Shown piece after piece: positions 8,491-14,398 of a stretch of DNA of 14,622 nucleotides. The DNA is taken from contig DIXD01000089.1 in NCBI GenBank assembly GCA_002435985.1, forward strand, positions 1 through 14,622, in the 5' to 3' direction. The notes beneath the pieces were generated by a model. It ran no database searches. It was not told the origin of the DNA and saw only the letters and a program-made list of their open reading frames with translations. Position numbers and translations under genes: made by a program. Positions within the stretch are counted from its first letter, which is position 1. Every line of letters begins with the position of its first letter. This DNA is from Spirochaetaceae bacterium UBA6089 (GTDB lineage Bacteria > Spirochaetota > Spirochaetia > Treponematales > Rectinemataceae).

Positions 8491-8512
8491 CATGAATGAA
8501 TCTTCTTTCATG
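8491..8512. promoter_or_regulatory. 22-bp dyad in the HAD-mutase spacer (possible operator)
   Basis: Two 10-nt arms, CATGAATGAA and TTCTTTCATG, are separated by 2 nt; 9 of 10 positions pair. The small centre suits a DNA-binding dimer better than an RNA hairpin. It ends 39 bp before the mutase ATG, where an operator for the five-gene block could sit. I could not place a convincing -35/-10 pair around it, so an internal promoter is unproven. Confidence 0.4.
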
Positions 8513-8579
8513 CCGACTCTTGGAAATATATCCTCCATTCTTCGAAAAGAAAAGCGAGCCGGTGTATTGCTGTGCTGAG

Positions 8580-9248
8580 TTATGTCACACCGATGAGCGA
8601 CAGTAAATCCTCCGGCGATGCAATGAAAAAATCAGCTCCCGCTATCTTTAGCTCCTCCCGCGACCGGTAGCCATACAGGACGCCCACCCCGACCATACCC
8701 GCGGCTCGAGCCGTCTTCATGTCGACGCCAGAGTCGCCCACAAAGAGGCTGCGCTCGGGCCGAGCGGCTACCATGCTGCAAATCTTCAACACGGCTGTGG
8801 GGTCGGGCTTACGGGGCCGTTCGGGGCTGTTTCCCCAGACCGCGACAAATGAGATATCCTTGAATAGAGACTGAACAATGAGCTTCGACATGTCGTCTGG
8901 TTTATTGGAGAGCACGGCCTGAGGAATGCCTTTTTTGGAAAGAGCCTCCAATGTGGCGAGCATGCCGGGAAAGGGTTGGGTCTTTTCTAGACAGTGCGCT
9001 GTGTATTCGTTCATCGCACCTTCGAACACCTGGGCAAAGAGCGCCTCGTCACGCAGGGTTGCAGGAGGAAGACAGCGCTCGATCAATACGCGGAAACCGT
9101 CGCCGACCATGTGTTTGTAAGTGGTAGAATCGTACTGAGGAAGTCCAAAACGGGAAAGCACTCGGTTTACCGAGACTGCGATATCCTCTATTGTGTCGGC
9201 GAGCGTGCCGTCGAGATCGAAGACGATAAGTTCCGGAACTGATATCAT
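8580..9248 (-). CDS. HAD-family hydrolase, phosphoglycolate phosphatase-like
   Basis: Small-molecule phosphatase of HAD subfamily IA; the closest resemblance is to Gph/PGP-type enzymes. Motif I FDLDGTLADT places the nucleophile at Asp11 and the acid/base at Asp13. Motif II is LSNKP (Ser114), motif III Lys147 in RKPDP, and motif IV GDSGVD with Asp172 and Asp176. A helical cap lies between residues 17 and 95. The length (222) is normal. The ATG at 9248 has a modest AGGA 7 nt upstream. A GDSxxD motif and cap of this sort also occur in beta-phosphoglucomutases and pyrophosphatases, so the substrate is open; 2-phosphoglycolate or a sugar phosphate is plausible. The gene leads the leftward block but is 128 bp from the mutase, so it may be a separate unit or the first gene of the operon. 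Confidence 0.88.
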   Translation of the reverse strand: MISVPELIVFDLDGTLADTIEDIAVSVNRVLSRFGLPQYDSTTYKHMVGDGFRVLIERCLPPATLRDEALFAQVFEGAMNEYTAHCLEKTQPFPGMLATLEALSKKGIPQAVLSNKPDDMSKLIVQSLFKDISFVAVWGNSPERPRKPDPTAVLKICSMVAARPERSLFVGDSGVDMKTARAAGMVGVGVLYGYRSREELKIAGADFFIASPEDLLSLIGVT

Positions 9249-9271
9249 TGGGAAATCCTGAAGATATTCAG

Positions 9272-9300
9272 ACGCTACCAGGAAAGCCGAAAATCGTCAA
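9272..9300 (-). promoter_or_regulatory. Candidate sigma70-type promoter for the HAD gene
   Basis: Read leftward: TTGACG (9300-9295, 5 of 6 to consensus), a 17-bp spacer, then TAGCGT (9277-9272, 3 of 6). The implied leader is short, about 17-20 nt before the ATG at 9248. The -35 element lies inside the 25-bp dyad, which would let a bound repressor block it. The -10 element is poor, so confidence is limited. Confidence 0.35.
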
Positions 9301-9317
9301 TGTGGGACAATGACGAT
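9293..9317. promoter_or_regulatory. 25-bp dyad between divergent genes (likely operator)
   Basis: The left arm is ATCGTCAATGT (9293-9303) and the right arm ACAATGACGAT (9307-9317); the centre is GGG. Ten of eleven positions pair, the one exception being A opposite A. It sits 45 bp from the HAD start and 38 bp from the methyltransferase start, so one site could control both. As RNA in the methyltransferase leader it could also fold as a hairpin. The binding factor is unknown. Confidence 0.55.
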
Positions 9318-9355
9318 ATTGATTCTTTTGCGTTTTCGTGAATATGGAGAAGTAC

Positions 9356-10150
9356 ATGACAGGCGTTGCTGGTTTCGATGCTTTTTATAAGAATCTCTAC
9401 GGTGATCGTTGGGAAGGCCTGCGTGCTGCGCTGCTCGACCCCAACGACGCTCTGGGGGTGCGCTTCAATGCGGAGGGGGAGATCGAATTCATCGAAGACC
9501 CTCCGGAAGGAATTTATCGTATGGACCGCGCATCCATAGAGGCGGCGAAGATGCTTCATCTTCCAAGAGAGGGGATTGTTCTCGACGCCTGCGCTGCACC
9601 AGGCGGGAAAACGCTCGTCCTTGCAGGGTGCTCATGCCCACAGGTCCGCATCGAGGCCAACGAGTTGTCCTCCGAGCGACGTCGGAGGCTGCGTGATGTC
9701 CTCGATGGACAGCTTCCCGAAGTGACTCGTACACGAGTCTCCGTCACCGGATACGATGCAGCTAGACTCTGCAGAACCACAAAAAATCGGTATGACGCGA
9801 TTCTCCTCGATGCCCCTTGTTCCTCGGAGCGGCACGTGCTCAATTCTCACCGTGCGCTTTCAACGTGGACGCCCGCGCGCACGCGCCAGCTTGCCCTGCG
9901 ACAGTGGTCGTTGCTGTCGAGCTGTTTTCTCATGCTGAAACCGGGTTGCTGCCTCGTGTATTCGACATGTTCCATCTCGCCAATTGAAAACGATGGGGTC
10001 CTCCAGCGTCTTGTAGAAAAGTATGGCAACCACTGCGACATTCTTGACGTGGGGTGGGGAGAAAAAACGTCGTTCGGCGCTATCATTCTCCCCGATACCG
10101 CGCACGGCGCCGGTCCGCTCTTTGTGACGCATATCCACAAAAAATGTTAG
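9356..10150 (+). CDS. RsmB/NOP/NSUN-family m5C RNA methyltransferase
   Basis: SAM-dependent cytosine-C5 methyltransferase, probably acting on rRNA or tRNA. Numbering from the chosen ATG: SAM motif I DACAAPGGKT (77-86), motif IV DAPCSSERH (152-160) with Cys155, and motif VI YSTCSISPIEN (202-212) with catalytic Cys205. Both cysteines are in place. It has no NusB-like or PUA domain, and at 264 residues it is shorter than RsmB or RsmF. The N-terminal YGDRWEGLRAALL and the PCSSERH form of motif IV recall the mitochondrial NSUN4/NSUN3 group. The ATG at 9356 is preferred because GGAG lies 6 nt before it; a GTG at 9338 and an ATG at 9344 are in frame but lack such a site. It is divergent from the HAD gene and followed by a terminator. 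The target base is unknown. Confidence 0.88.
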   Translation: MTGVAGFDAFYKNLYGDRWEGLRAALLDPNDALGVRFNAEGEIEFIEDPPEGIYRMDRASIEAAKMLHLPREGIVLDACAAPGGKTLVLAGCSCPQVRIEANELSSERRRRLRDVLDGQLPEVTRTRVSVTGYDAARLCRTTKNRYDAILLDAPCSSERHVLNSHRALSTWTPARTRQLALRQWSLLSSCFLMLKPGCCLVYSTCSISPIENDGVLQRLVEKYGNHCDILDVGWGEKTSFGAIILPDTAHGAGPLFVTHIHKKC

Positions 10151-10187
10151 GAGCAGACTAACGCCAACGCATGGAGCGGCAACCATG

Positions 10188-10212
10188 TGGCCGTGCGGCC
10201 ATCGAGTTTTTT
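10188..10212 (+). terminator. Rho-independent terminator of the methyltransferase gene
   Basis: A perfect inverted repeat, TGGCCG and CGGCCA with TG between (10188-10201), is followed after TCGAG by six T (10207-10212) and then CTTTT. It starts 37 nt after the stop codon. The 5-nt step between stem and T-tract is longer than usual, so it may be a weak terminator. It also lies downstream of the convergent coiled-coil gene but has no T-tract in that direction. Confidence 0.55.
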
Positions 10213-10258
10213 CTTTTCCCATCGACGGACGTGGGGCCTGGTAGGCAAAAGCACATCT

Positions 10259-10603
10259 CTACATTTTTTCGTCGAGGTCTTTGTCTTTTCCGCCCTTTTT
10301 CCTATAGAGCGCCTCTTTTTCGTCGATGATTCGGTCGAGTTCTTTGAGTTCCCTGATGATCGGTTCGATCTCGGGGGTAGAGGGCCCGATCGTCGGCTCA
10401 TCTTTCTCGACCAATAGGGAGTATACTTCGGTACCGAGCTTTGCAGTGAGCGATTGAGCCTTTGATCTGAGTTGCAGAATCTCAATTCTGAGTTTTCCCA
10501 TTTCAGTCCACGTCTGTGCTTGATCGGATGTTTTTTCAAGAAATTCCTTGGAAGCATCGATGCTGTTTTCCATAAATTTCTTGAGTTTCTCTGAAAAATT
10601 CAT
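10259..10603 (-). CDS. Small conserved-type coiled-coil protein, function unknown
   Basis: I do not recognise a named family. The 114-residue product is strongly charged and almost wholly helical in appearance, with no signal peptide or membrane segment. Residues 1-60 form an amphipathic helix ending in a LxTExYSLLVEK-like segment, a proline-containing break follows (about 69-77), then a second helix (about 78-95) and a Lys/Asp-rich tail. This looks like a helical hairpin or coiled coil. The start is set at 10603 because GGAGG lies exactly 6 nt before this ATG; the ATG at 10609 touches the GGAGG and is unlikely. It is divergent from the slipin gene across about 140 bp, so a role at the membrane with that scaffold protein is possible but only inferred. 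Confidence 0.75.
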   Translation of the reverse strand: MNFSEKLKKFMENSIDASKEFLEKTSDQAQTWTEMGKLRIEILQLRSKAQSLTAKLGTEVYSLLVEKDEPTIGPSTPEIEPIIRELKELDRIIDEKEALYRKKGGKDKDLDEKM

Positions 10604-10637
10604 GCCCATCCTCCGTTCGTTGCAAAGTGAGGTTATC

Positions 10638-10649
10638 TATTTATAAATA
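10638..10649. promoter_or_regulatory. 12-bp AT palindrome in divergent spacer
   Basis: TATTTATAAATA is a perfect 12-bp palindrome in the AT-rich spacer between the coiled-coil and slipin genes. It lies 34 bp before the coiled-coil start and could contain its -10 element (TATAAA), but I find no good -35 at the right distance. Short AT palindromes arise easily by chance. Confidence 0.25.
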
Positions 10650-10691
10650 CAATACTCATACAAGGGAAAAGAGGCAATAGAGCACGGTGCT

Positions 10692-10720
10692 TTGTGGAAT
10701 TCATAAAATTATAGTATATT
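10692..10720 (+). promoter_or_regulatory. Candidate sigma70-type promoter for slipin-nrdR
   Basis: TTGTGG (10692-10697), a 17-bp spacer, then TATATT (10715-10720, 5 of 6 to consensus). The -10 is about 24 bp before the ATG at 10745, which gives a short leader carrying the Shine-Dalgarno GGAGG (10732-10736). The -35 matches only at TTG, so strength is likely moderate. Confidence 0.5.
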
Positions 10721-10744
10721 TACTCTTATCTGGAGGCAGTGAGA

Positions 10745-11659
10745 ATGTCCTTGATTATTGTCGGTTTTGCGCTGCTCGCGGTGTGGTGGATCATTTTTAT
10801 CGTCATCGCAATCGTCCGAAAGCAAACACCTGTCTTTCTATTCCTGCTCGTTCTGTTTCTGGCCTGGGCGGTGTTCGAAGTACTGCTGCTTGCAAGGAAT
10901 CCCGACATTGCGGCCGGTCTTCTGATCGTGCCGTTCATCATTTTGATTCAGATGATGCGTGTCATCCCCGAATATCAGCGGGGTGTACTGTTTCGTCTCG
11001 GCCGTCTGCAGAAGGTGCTATCGCCGGGGTTTAATCTGATTTTACCATTTAGTCTCGATTCTTTGCGTAAGGTCGACATGCGCACCTTCACCATCGATGT
11101 CTCTAAACAAGAAGTCATCACCCGCGACAATGTCACCGTTGTCGTAGATGCCGTGGTGTACTTCAATGTATTCGATCCGATCTTGGCTGTCGTCAAAGTG
11201 GCCGACTATACCAAGAGCACGAGCCTGCTCGCCCAGACGATTCTCAGGTCGGTGCTTGGCCAGCACGAGCTCGATGATATGCTTGCAAAGCGGGCGGAGT
11301 TGGGCCAGGTGCTCCGGAAACTGCTCGATGATGCGACAGACCCCTGGGGCATCAAAGTCTCGGCCGTGGAGATAAAAGCGGTTGAGCTCGCGGAGACCAT
11401 GAAGCGGGCGATCGCTCGTCAGGCAGAAGCAGAGCGCGAGCGGCGGGCAAAAATCATCGCCGCCGAAGGCGAACTTCAGGCTTCCGAGAAGCTCGCGCAG
11501 GCTGCCGAAGTGCTGTCGAAGTCGCCTTCGAGTTTGCAGCTTCGGTATTTGCAGACATTGACGGAAATCGCGGTTGAGAAAAACTCGACGATCATTTTCC
11601 CTCTGCCCTTGGAATTTTTAAAAGTCTTTTCGAAGACCGCAGAAAAGGATGCCGAATGA
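10745..11659 (+). CDS. Slipin/stomatin-like SPFH (band 7) membrane protein
   Basis: Membrane scaffold protein of the stomatin/slipin group, thought to organise membrane microdomains or regulate proteases. Of 304 residues, the first 75 hold about three hydrophobic segments (roughly 3-24, 29-50, 57-72). The SPFH domain follows from the VIPEYQRGVLFRLGRL segment to about residue 240. It contains slipin-typical blocks such as the ITRDNVTVVVDAVVYFNV segment and LGQHELDDMLAKR. An Ala/Glu-rich coiled coil (about 220-265) and a short C-terminal tail follow. Most bacterial slipins have a single N-terminal hydrophobic hairpin, so three segments are more than usual. No NfeD-type partner is adjacent. The start is the ATG at 10745, with GGAGG 8 nt upstream; GTG at 10739 is too close to it. 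The stop overlaps the nrdR start as ATGA. Confidence 0.92.
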   Translation: MSLIIVGFALLAVWWIIFIVIAIVRKQTPVFLFLLVLFLAWAVFEVLLLARNPDIAAGLLIVPFIILIQMMRVIPEYQRGVLFRLGRLQKVLSPGFNLILPFSLDSLRKVDMRTFTIDVSKQEVITRDNVTVVVDAVVYFNVFDPILAVVKVADYTKSTSLLAQTILRSVLGQHELDDMLAKRAELGQVLRKLLDDATDPWGIKVSAVEIKAVELAETMKRAIARQAEAERERRAKIIAAEGELQASEKLAQAAEVLSKSPSSLQLRYLQTLTEIAVEKNSTIIFPLPLEFLKVFSKTAEKDAE

Positions 11660-12126
11660 AGTGTCCCTACTGTGGAAGCATGGAAGACAAGGTCATCGAT
11701 TCACGGACTCTGGCCAATGGAGAAGCGATACGGCGCCGCAGAGAATGCCTCTCCTGTGGCCTCAGATTTACCAGTTATGAGCGCATTGAGGAGAAGCCGC
11801 TTCTTGTGATCAAACGCGACGGCCGCCGTGAGCCTTTCGAACGCCAGAAGATCGAACGCGGCCTGGTGCGTGCACTCGAAAAGCGGCCCGTATCCCAGAT
11901 GTCTATCGAGAACCTCATCAACGAAATAGAGGACGAAGCCGCGGAGTACGCCAAGGCTTCCAACGAAATCTCCAGTGAAGAGCTGGGGCGCATGGTGTTG
12001 CAGAAGCTCTACTCACTGGATAAAGTCGCGTACATCCGCTTCGCGTCCGTGTATAGAAAATATGACACCCTCGATGAGTTCATCCACGAAATTGAGCGTC
12101 TAGAGAATGGCCAGGGCGGCATCTAA
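11656..12126 (+). CDS. nrdR: Transcriptional repressor NrdR
   Basis: Nucleotide-sensing repressor of ribonucleotide reductase genes; binds DNA at NrdR boxes when loaded with ATP/dATP. The 156 residues have the family layout: an N-terminal zinc ribbon with Cys3, Cys6, Cys31 and Cys34, the basic segment IRRRREC before the second pair, then an ATP-cone from about 48 to 138 with VIKRDGRREPF near its start. Length and motifs are normal. The ATG overlaps the slipin stop by 4 bp, so translation is probably coupled and the gene depends on the slipin promoter. No ribonucleotide reductase gene is in the window, and I see no NrdR-box pair in the spacers. It ends 60 bp from the convergent EF-G-like gene, with a strong hairpin between. 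Confidence 0.97.
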   Translation: MKCPYCGSMEDKVIDSRTLANGEAIRRRRECLSCGLRFTSYERIEEKPLLVIKRDGRREPFERQKIERGLVRALEKRPVSQMSIENLINEIEDEAAEYAKASNEISSEELGRMVLQKLYSLDKVAYIRFASVYRKYDTLDEFIHEIERLENGQGGI

Positions 12127-12141
12127 TGTCGCAGCTCCAAG

Positions 12142-12175
12142 GGTGCGGACCACCGCAATCGCGGAAGTCCACACC
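12142..12175. terminator. Strong hairpin between convergent nrdR and EF-G-like genes
   Basis: Outer arms GGTGCGGAC (12142-12150) and GTCCACACC (12167-12175) pair at 8 of 9 positions. A CA/AA internal loop and an inner stem CCGC/GCGG with an AATC tetraloop complete it. It follows the nrdR stop by 15 nt and the EF-G-like stop by 11 nt. Neither side has a T-tract, so it is not a standard intrinsic terminator; it may protect both mRNA 3' ends or act with other factors. Confidence 0.5.
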
Positions 12176-12186
12176 AAGCAGCCTGA

Positions 12187-14286
12187 TTATTCTTCTTCCG
12201 CTTCCTGTGTCTTAAAGGCCTGTGCGGCCTTGATGACATCGTCGGCGATCTTACCGGAGATCGGCGCATAGTGGGAAAACTCGATCTCGAAGGAGCCCGT
12301 ACCCGATGTCATGGATCGGAGATCGATGGCATAGCGCAGGAGTTCTGCCTGCGGTACCTGGGCATCGATCTGGACAATGCCTCCGCCTATGGGATTTTGC
12401 CCTGATATTTTGCCGCGGCGTCCAGAGAGATCGGACATGACGTCGCCGAGATACTTTTCCTCGACAAAGACCGAAAGGTTCATGATTGGCTCGAGCAGCA
12501 CAGGGTTCGCCTGTCTCATGGCTTCGCGGAAGGCACCTCGCGCCGCAATCTTGAACGCCATCTCCGATGAGTCGACAGGATGTTCCTTGCCGTCGATGAT
12601 GGCAGTTTTGACGTCGACGACGGGATATCCGGCGAGGACACCAGCTTCCATCGCCTGGTGAATGCCTTTTTCGATGCCGGGCATGAATCCTTTGGACACC
12701 GCACCACCGAAAATTCTGTTCTCGAACTCGTAGCCTTTACCCCGCTCGAGCGGCTCGATTTCGAACACGACACGGCCATACTGCCCATGGCCGCCGGTTT
12801 GCTTTTTATGTGTATACTCGGCCGTCGCCTTTTTTGTGATCGTCTCACGATACGCCACGCGCGGTATTCTCGTTTCGGCGGCGATTTTGGACTGGGTCTT
12901 GATCTTGTCCAGAATCATGGTGATCTGTTGCTCCCCCATGCCGGCGATGACCGTCTCCTTGGTCTCAGGATTGTAGTGCACGCTGAAGGTCAGGTCTTCC
13001 TCTGCAGCCTTGTAGAGAAGCTCGCTCAGCTTGTCATCTTCTTTTTTATTGACCGCCGAAATGGCGAGCATGTGGACTGGCGAAGGCAGGCGCAGTGGTA
13101 TATAGGAGAAGAGTTTGTCGAATTGGCTGATGGTGTCGTTGGTCTTGAGTGTGGCGATCTTGGCGAGAATGCCGATGTCGCCTGCAGGAAGGGCAGCAAT
13201 ATCCTCGAGTTTTTTGCCCTGCATGGTGTAGAGTTTTCCGATGCGCTCCTTGTGTGGCTGTTCGCTTGCGATGATCATGTCCATGTCGGGGAGGACCGTG
13301 CCTGTCATTACCTTGATGTAGCAGAGGCGTCCGGAAAACTGATCGATCTGTGTCTTGAACACAAAGGCAGAGGCAGGTTTTGCGGGGTCGATGGCGATCT
13401 CGAGCTGATTGCCTTCCTGGTCATGAGCCTTTTCAGGAGCGCGTTGGAGAGGCGAGGGGGCGCTGTGCACCACAAAGTCGATGAAGGCGGAAGTGCCGCT
13501 GTTGGCCAGACCGGAGCCGGCAAAGGCGGGGACAATCTTTCCTGTGGCGAAGGCCTTCTTAAGACCAGCCAAGGTATCGTCTTGAGTGAGTTCGCCCTCG
13601 ATGAGATATTTCTCCATAAGTTCATCGCTGCCCTCGGTGGCGGCTTCAAAGAGCTGGCTCCGAGCAGACTCCACCGCATCGGCGAATTCCGGCGGGACTT
13701 CTCCGATCTGCTCTTTCTGATCGTGGGAAGAAGGGCGCATATAGGCCTTTTTGTTGAGCACGTCGATGATGCCTTTAAAGGAAGGACCTTCTCCCATCGG
13801 AATAGTGATGGCCACGGGGGTAATCTTGAATTTTTCTTTTATATCGGCAAGGGCTGCGGTATAATTTGCCCTCTCTTCATCGAGTCGGCTCACGAACACC
13901 ATCCTTGGTTTTTGATGGCGCTCCAACAGTCTCCAGAGTTTGACGGTCTCGATCTGCACACCAGACTTGCCGTCGATGACGAGCAGTGCCGTCTCGGCTG
14001 CGCGTATCGCGAGAATGGCTTCGCCGACAAAGTCGCCGGCGCCTGGCGCATCGAGAAGATTGATCTTGCAGTCATCGGTGTTGACATGCGTGAGGCTCGA
14101 GCGAACTGATATCTTGCGCGCAATCTCGTCGTCTCCGTAATCGCTGACGGTTTTGCCCGAATCAACCGTTTCCGGTTTCGATATCATTCCGCCCTGAAAG
14201 AGAATGTGTTCAAGCAAGGTGGTCTTGCCGGTGCCTCCATGTCCGATGATGGCGATGTTGCGAATCTGTTCAGTCGTATAGGACAT
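12187..14286 (-). CDS. Elongation factor G-like GTPase (EF-G paralogue)
   Basis: Translational GTPase related to EF-G, of the divergent EF-G-like (FusA2/EF-G-2) kind rather than the main translocase. The 699 residues hold a full set of domains. The G domain has GHGGTGKTT (15-23), DAPGAGDF (79-86) and SRLD (133-136). Domain IV shows KKQTGGHGQYG and HPVDSSEMAFKIA; domain V shows EKYLGDVMSDLSGRRG and LRSMTSGTGSFEIEF. Canonical EF-G has AHIDAGKTT, DTPGHVDF and NKMD, so the catalytic His is Ala and the guanine-recognition Asn is Ser. Domain IV, which enters the A site, is well kept. This fits a ribosome-binding factor with altered GTP use. The ATG has GAGGAG 5 nt upstream and a consensus promoter further out; the gene is monocistronic. 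The exact function of this paralogue group is not established from the sequence. Confidence 0.92.
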   Translation of the reverse strand: MSYTTEQIRNIAIIGHGGTGKTTLLEHILFQGGMISKPETVDSGKTVSDYGDDEIARKISVRSSLTHVNTDDCKINLLDAPGAGDFVGEAILAIRAAETALLVIDGKSGVQIETVKLWRLLERHQKPRMVFVSRLDEERANYTAALADIKEKFKITPVAITIPMGEGPSFKGIIDVLNKKAYMRPSSHDQKEQIGEVPPEFADAVESARSQLFEAATEGSDELMEKYLIEGELTQDDTLAGLKKAFATGKIVPAFAGSGLANSGTSAFIDFVVHSAPSPLQRAPEKAHDQEGNQLEIAIDPAKPASAFVFKTQIDQFSGRLCYIKVMTGTVLPDMDMIIASEQPHKERIGKLYTMQGKKLEDIAALPAGDIGILAKIATLKTNDTISQFDKLFSYIPLRLPSPVHMLAISAVNKKEDDKLSELLYKAAEEDLTFSVHYNPETKETVIAGMGEQQITMILDKIKTQSKIAAETRIPRVAYRETITKKATAEYTHKKQTGGHGQYGRVVFEIEPLERGKGYEFENRIFGGAVSKGFMPGIEKGIHQAMEAGVLAGYPVVDVKTAIIDGKEHPVDSSEMAFKIAARGAFREAMRQANPVLLEPIMNLSVFVEEKYLGDVMSDLSGRRGKISGQNPIGGGIVQIDAQVPQAELLRYAIDLRSMTSGTGSFEIEFSHYAPISGKIADDVIKAAQAFKTQEAEEE

Positions 14287-14320
14287 ACTTACTCCTCACA
14301 GGGTGGGATGGATTCAACTG

Positions 14321-14337
14321 TCCTTTTATTATAAGGA
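14321..14337. promoter_or_regulatory. 17-bp dyad just downstream of the EF-G-like promoter
   Basis: TCCTTTTA (14321-14328) and TATAAGGA (14330-14337) pair at 7 of 8 positions around one central T. It begins about 10 bp after the -10 element, so it would cover the transcription start and early leader, a normal place for an operator. It also contains a second TATAAT on the minus strand (14333-14328), which could be an alternative -10. Confidence 0.35.
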
Positions 14338-14346
14338 AGCCGAGCT

Positions 14347-14374
14347 ATTATAATTCAAAAATTGCAGGTGTCAA
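14347..14374 (-). promoter_or_regulatory. Consensus sigma70 promoter of the EF-G-like gene
   Basis: Read leftward: TTGACA (14374-14369), a 16-bp spacer, TATAAT (14352-14347). Both hexamers match the consensus exactly. The -10 is 60 bp before the ATG at 14286, giving a leader of about 50-55 nt. It is the strongest promoter-like sequence in the window, which suggests high expression unless repressed. Confidence 0.8.
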
Positions 14375-14398
14375 CAGCACGTATTCCTTCGGGCTGAA

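Noticed and set aside
12580..14109. 509-codon open frame on the + strand
   Set aside because: It lies wholly antisense to the well-supported EF-G-like gene, has low-complexity His/Asp/Arg-rich composition and no recognisable domain. Long antisense frames of this kind are a by-product of codon bias.
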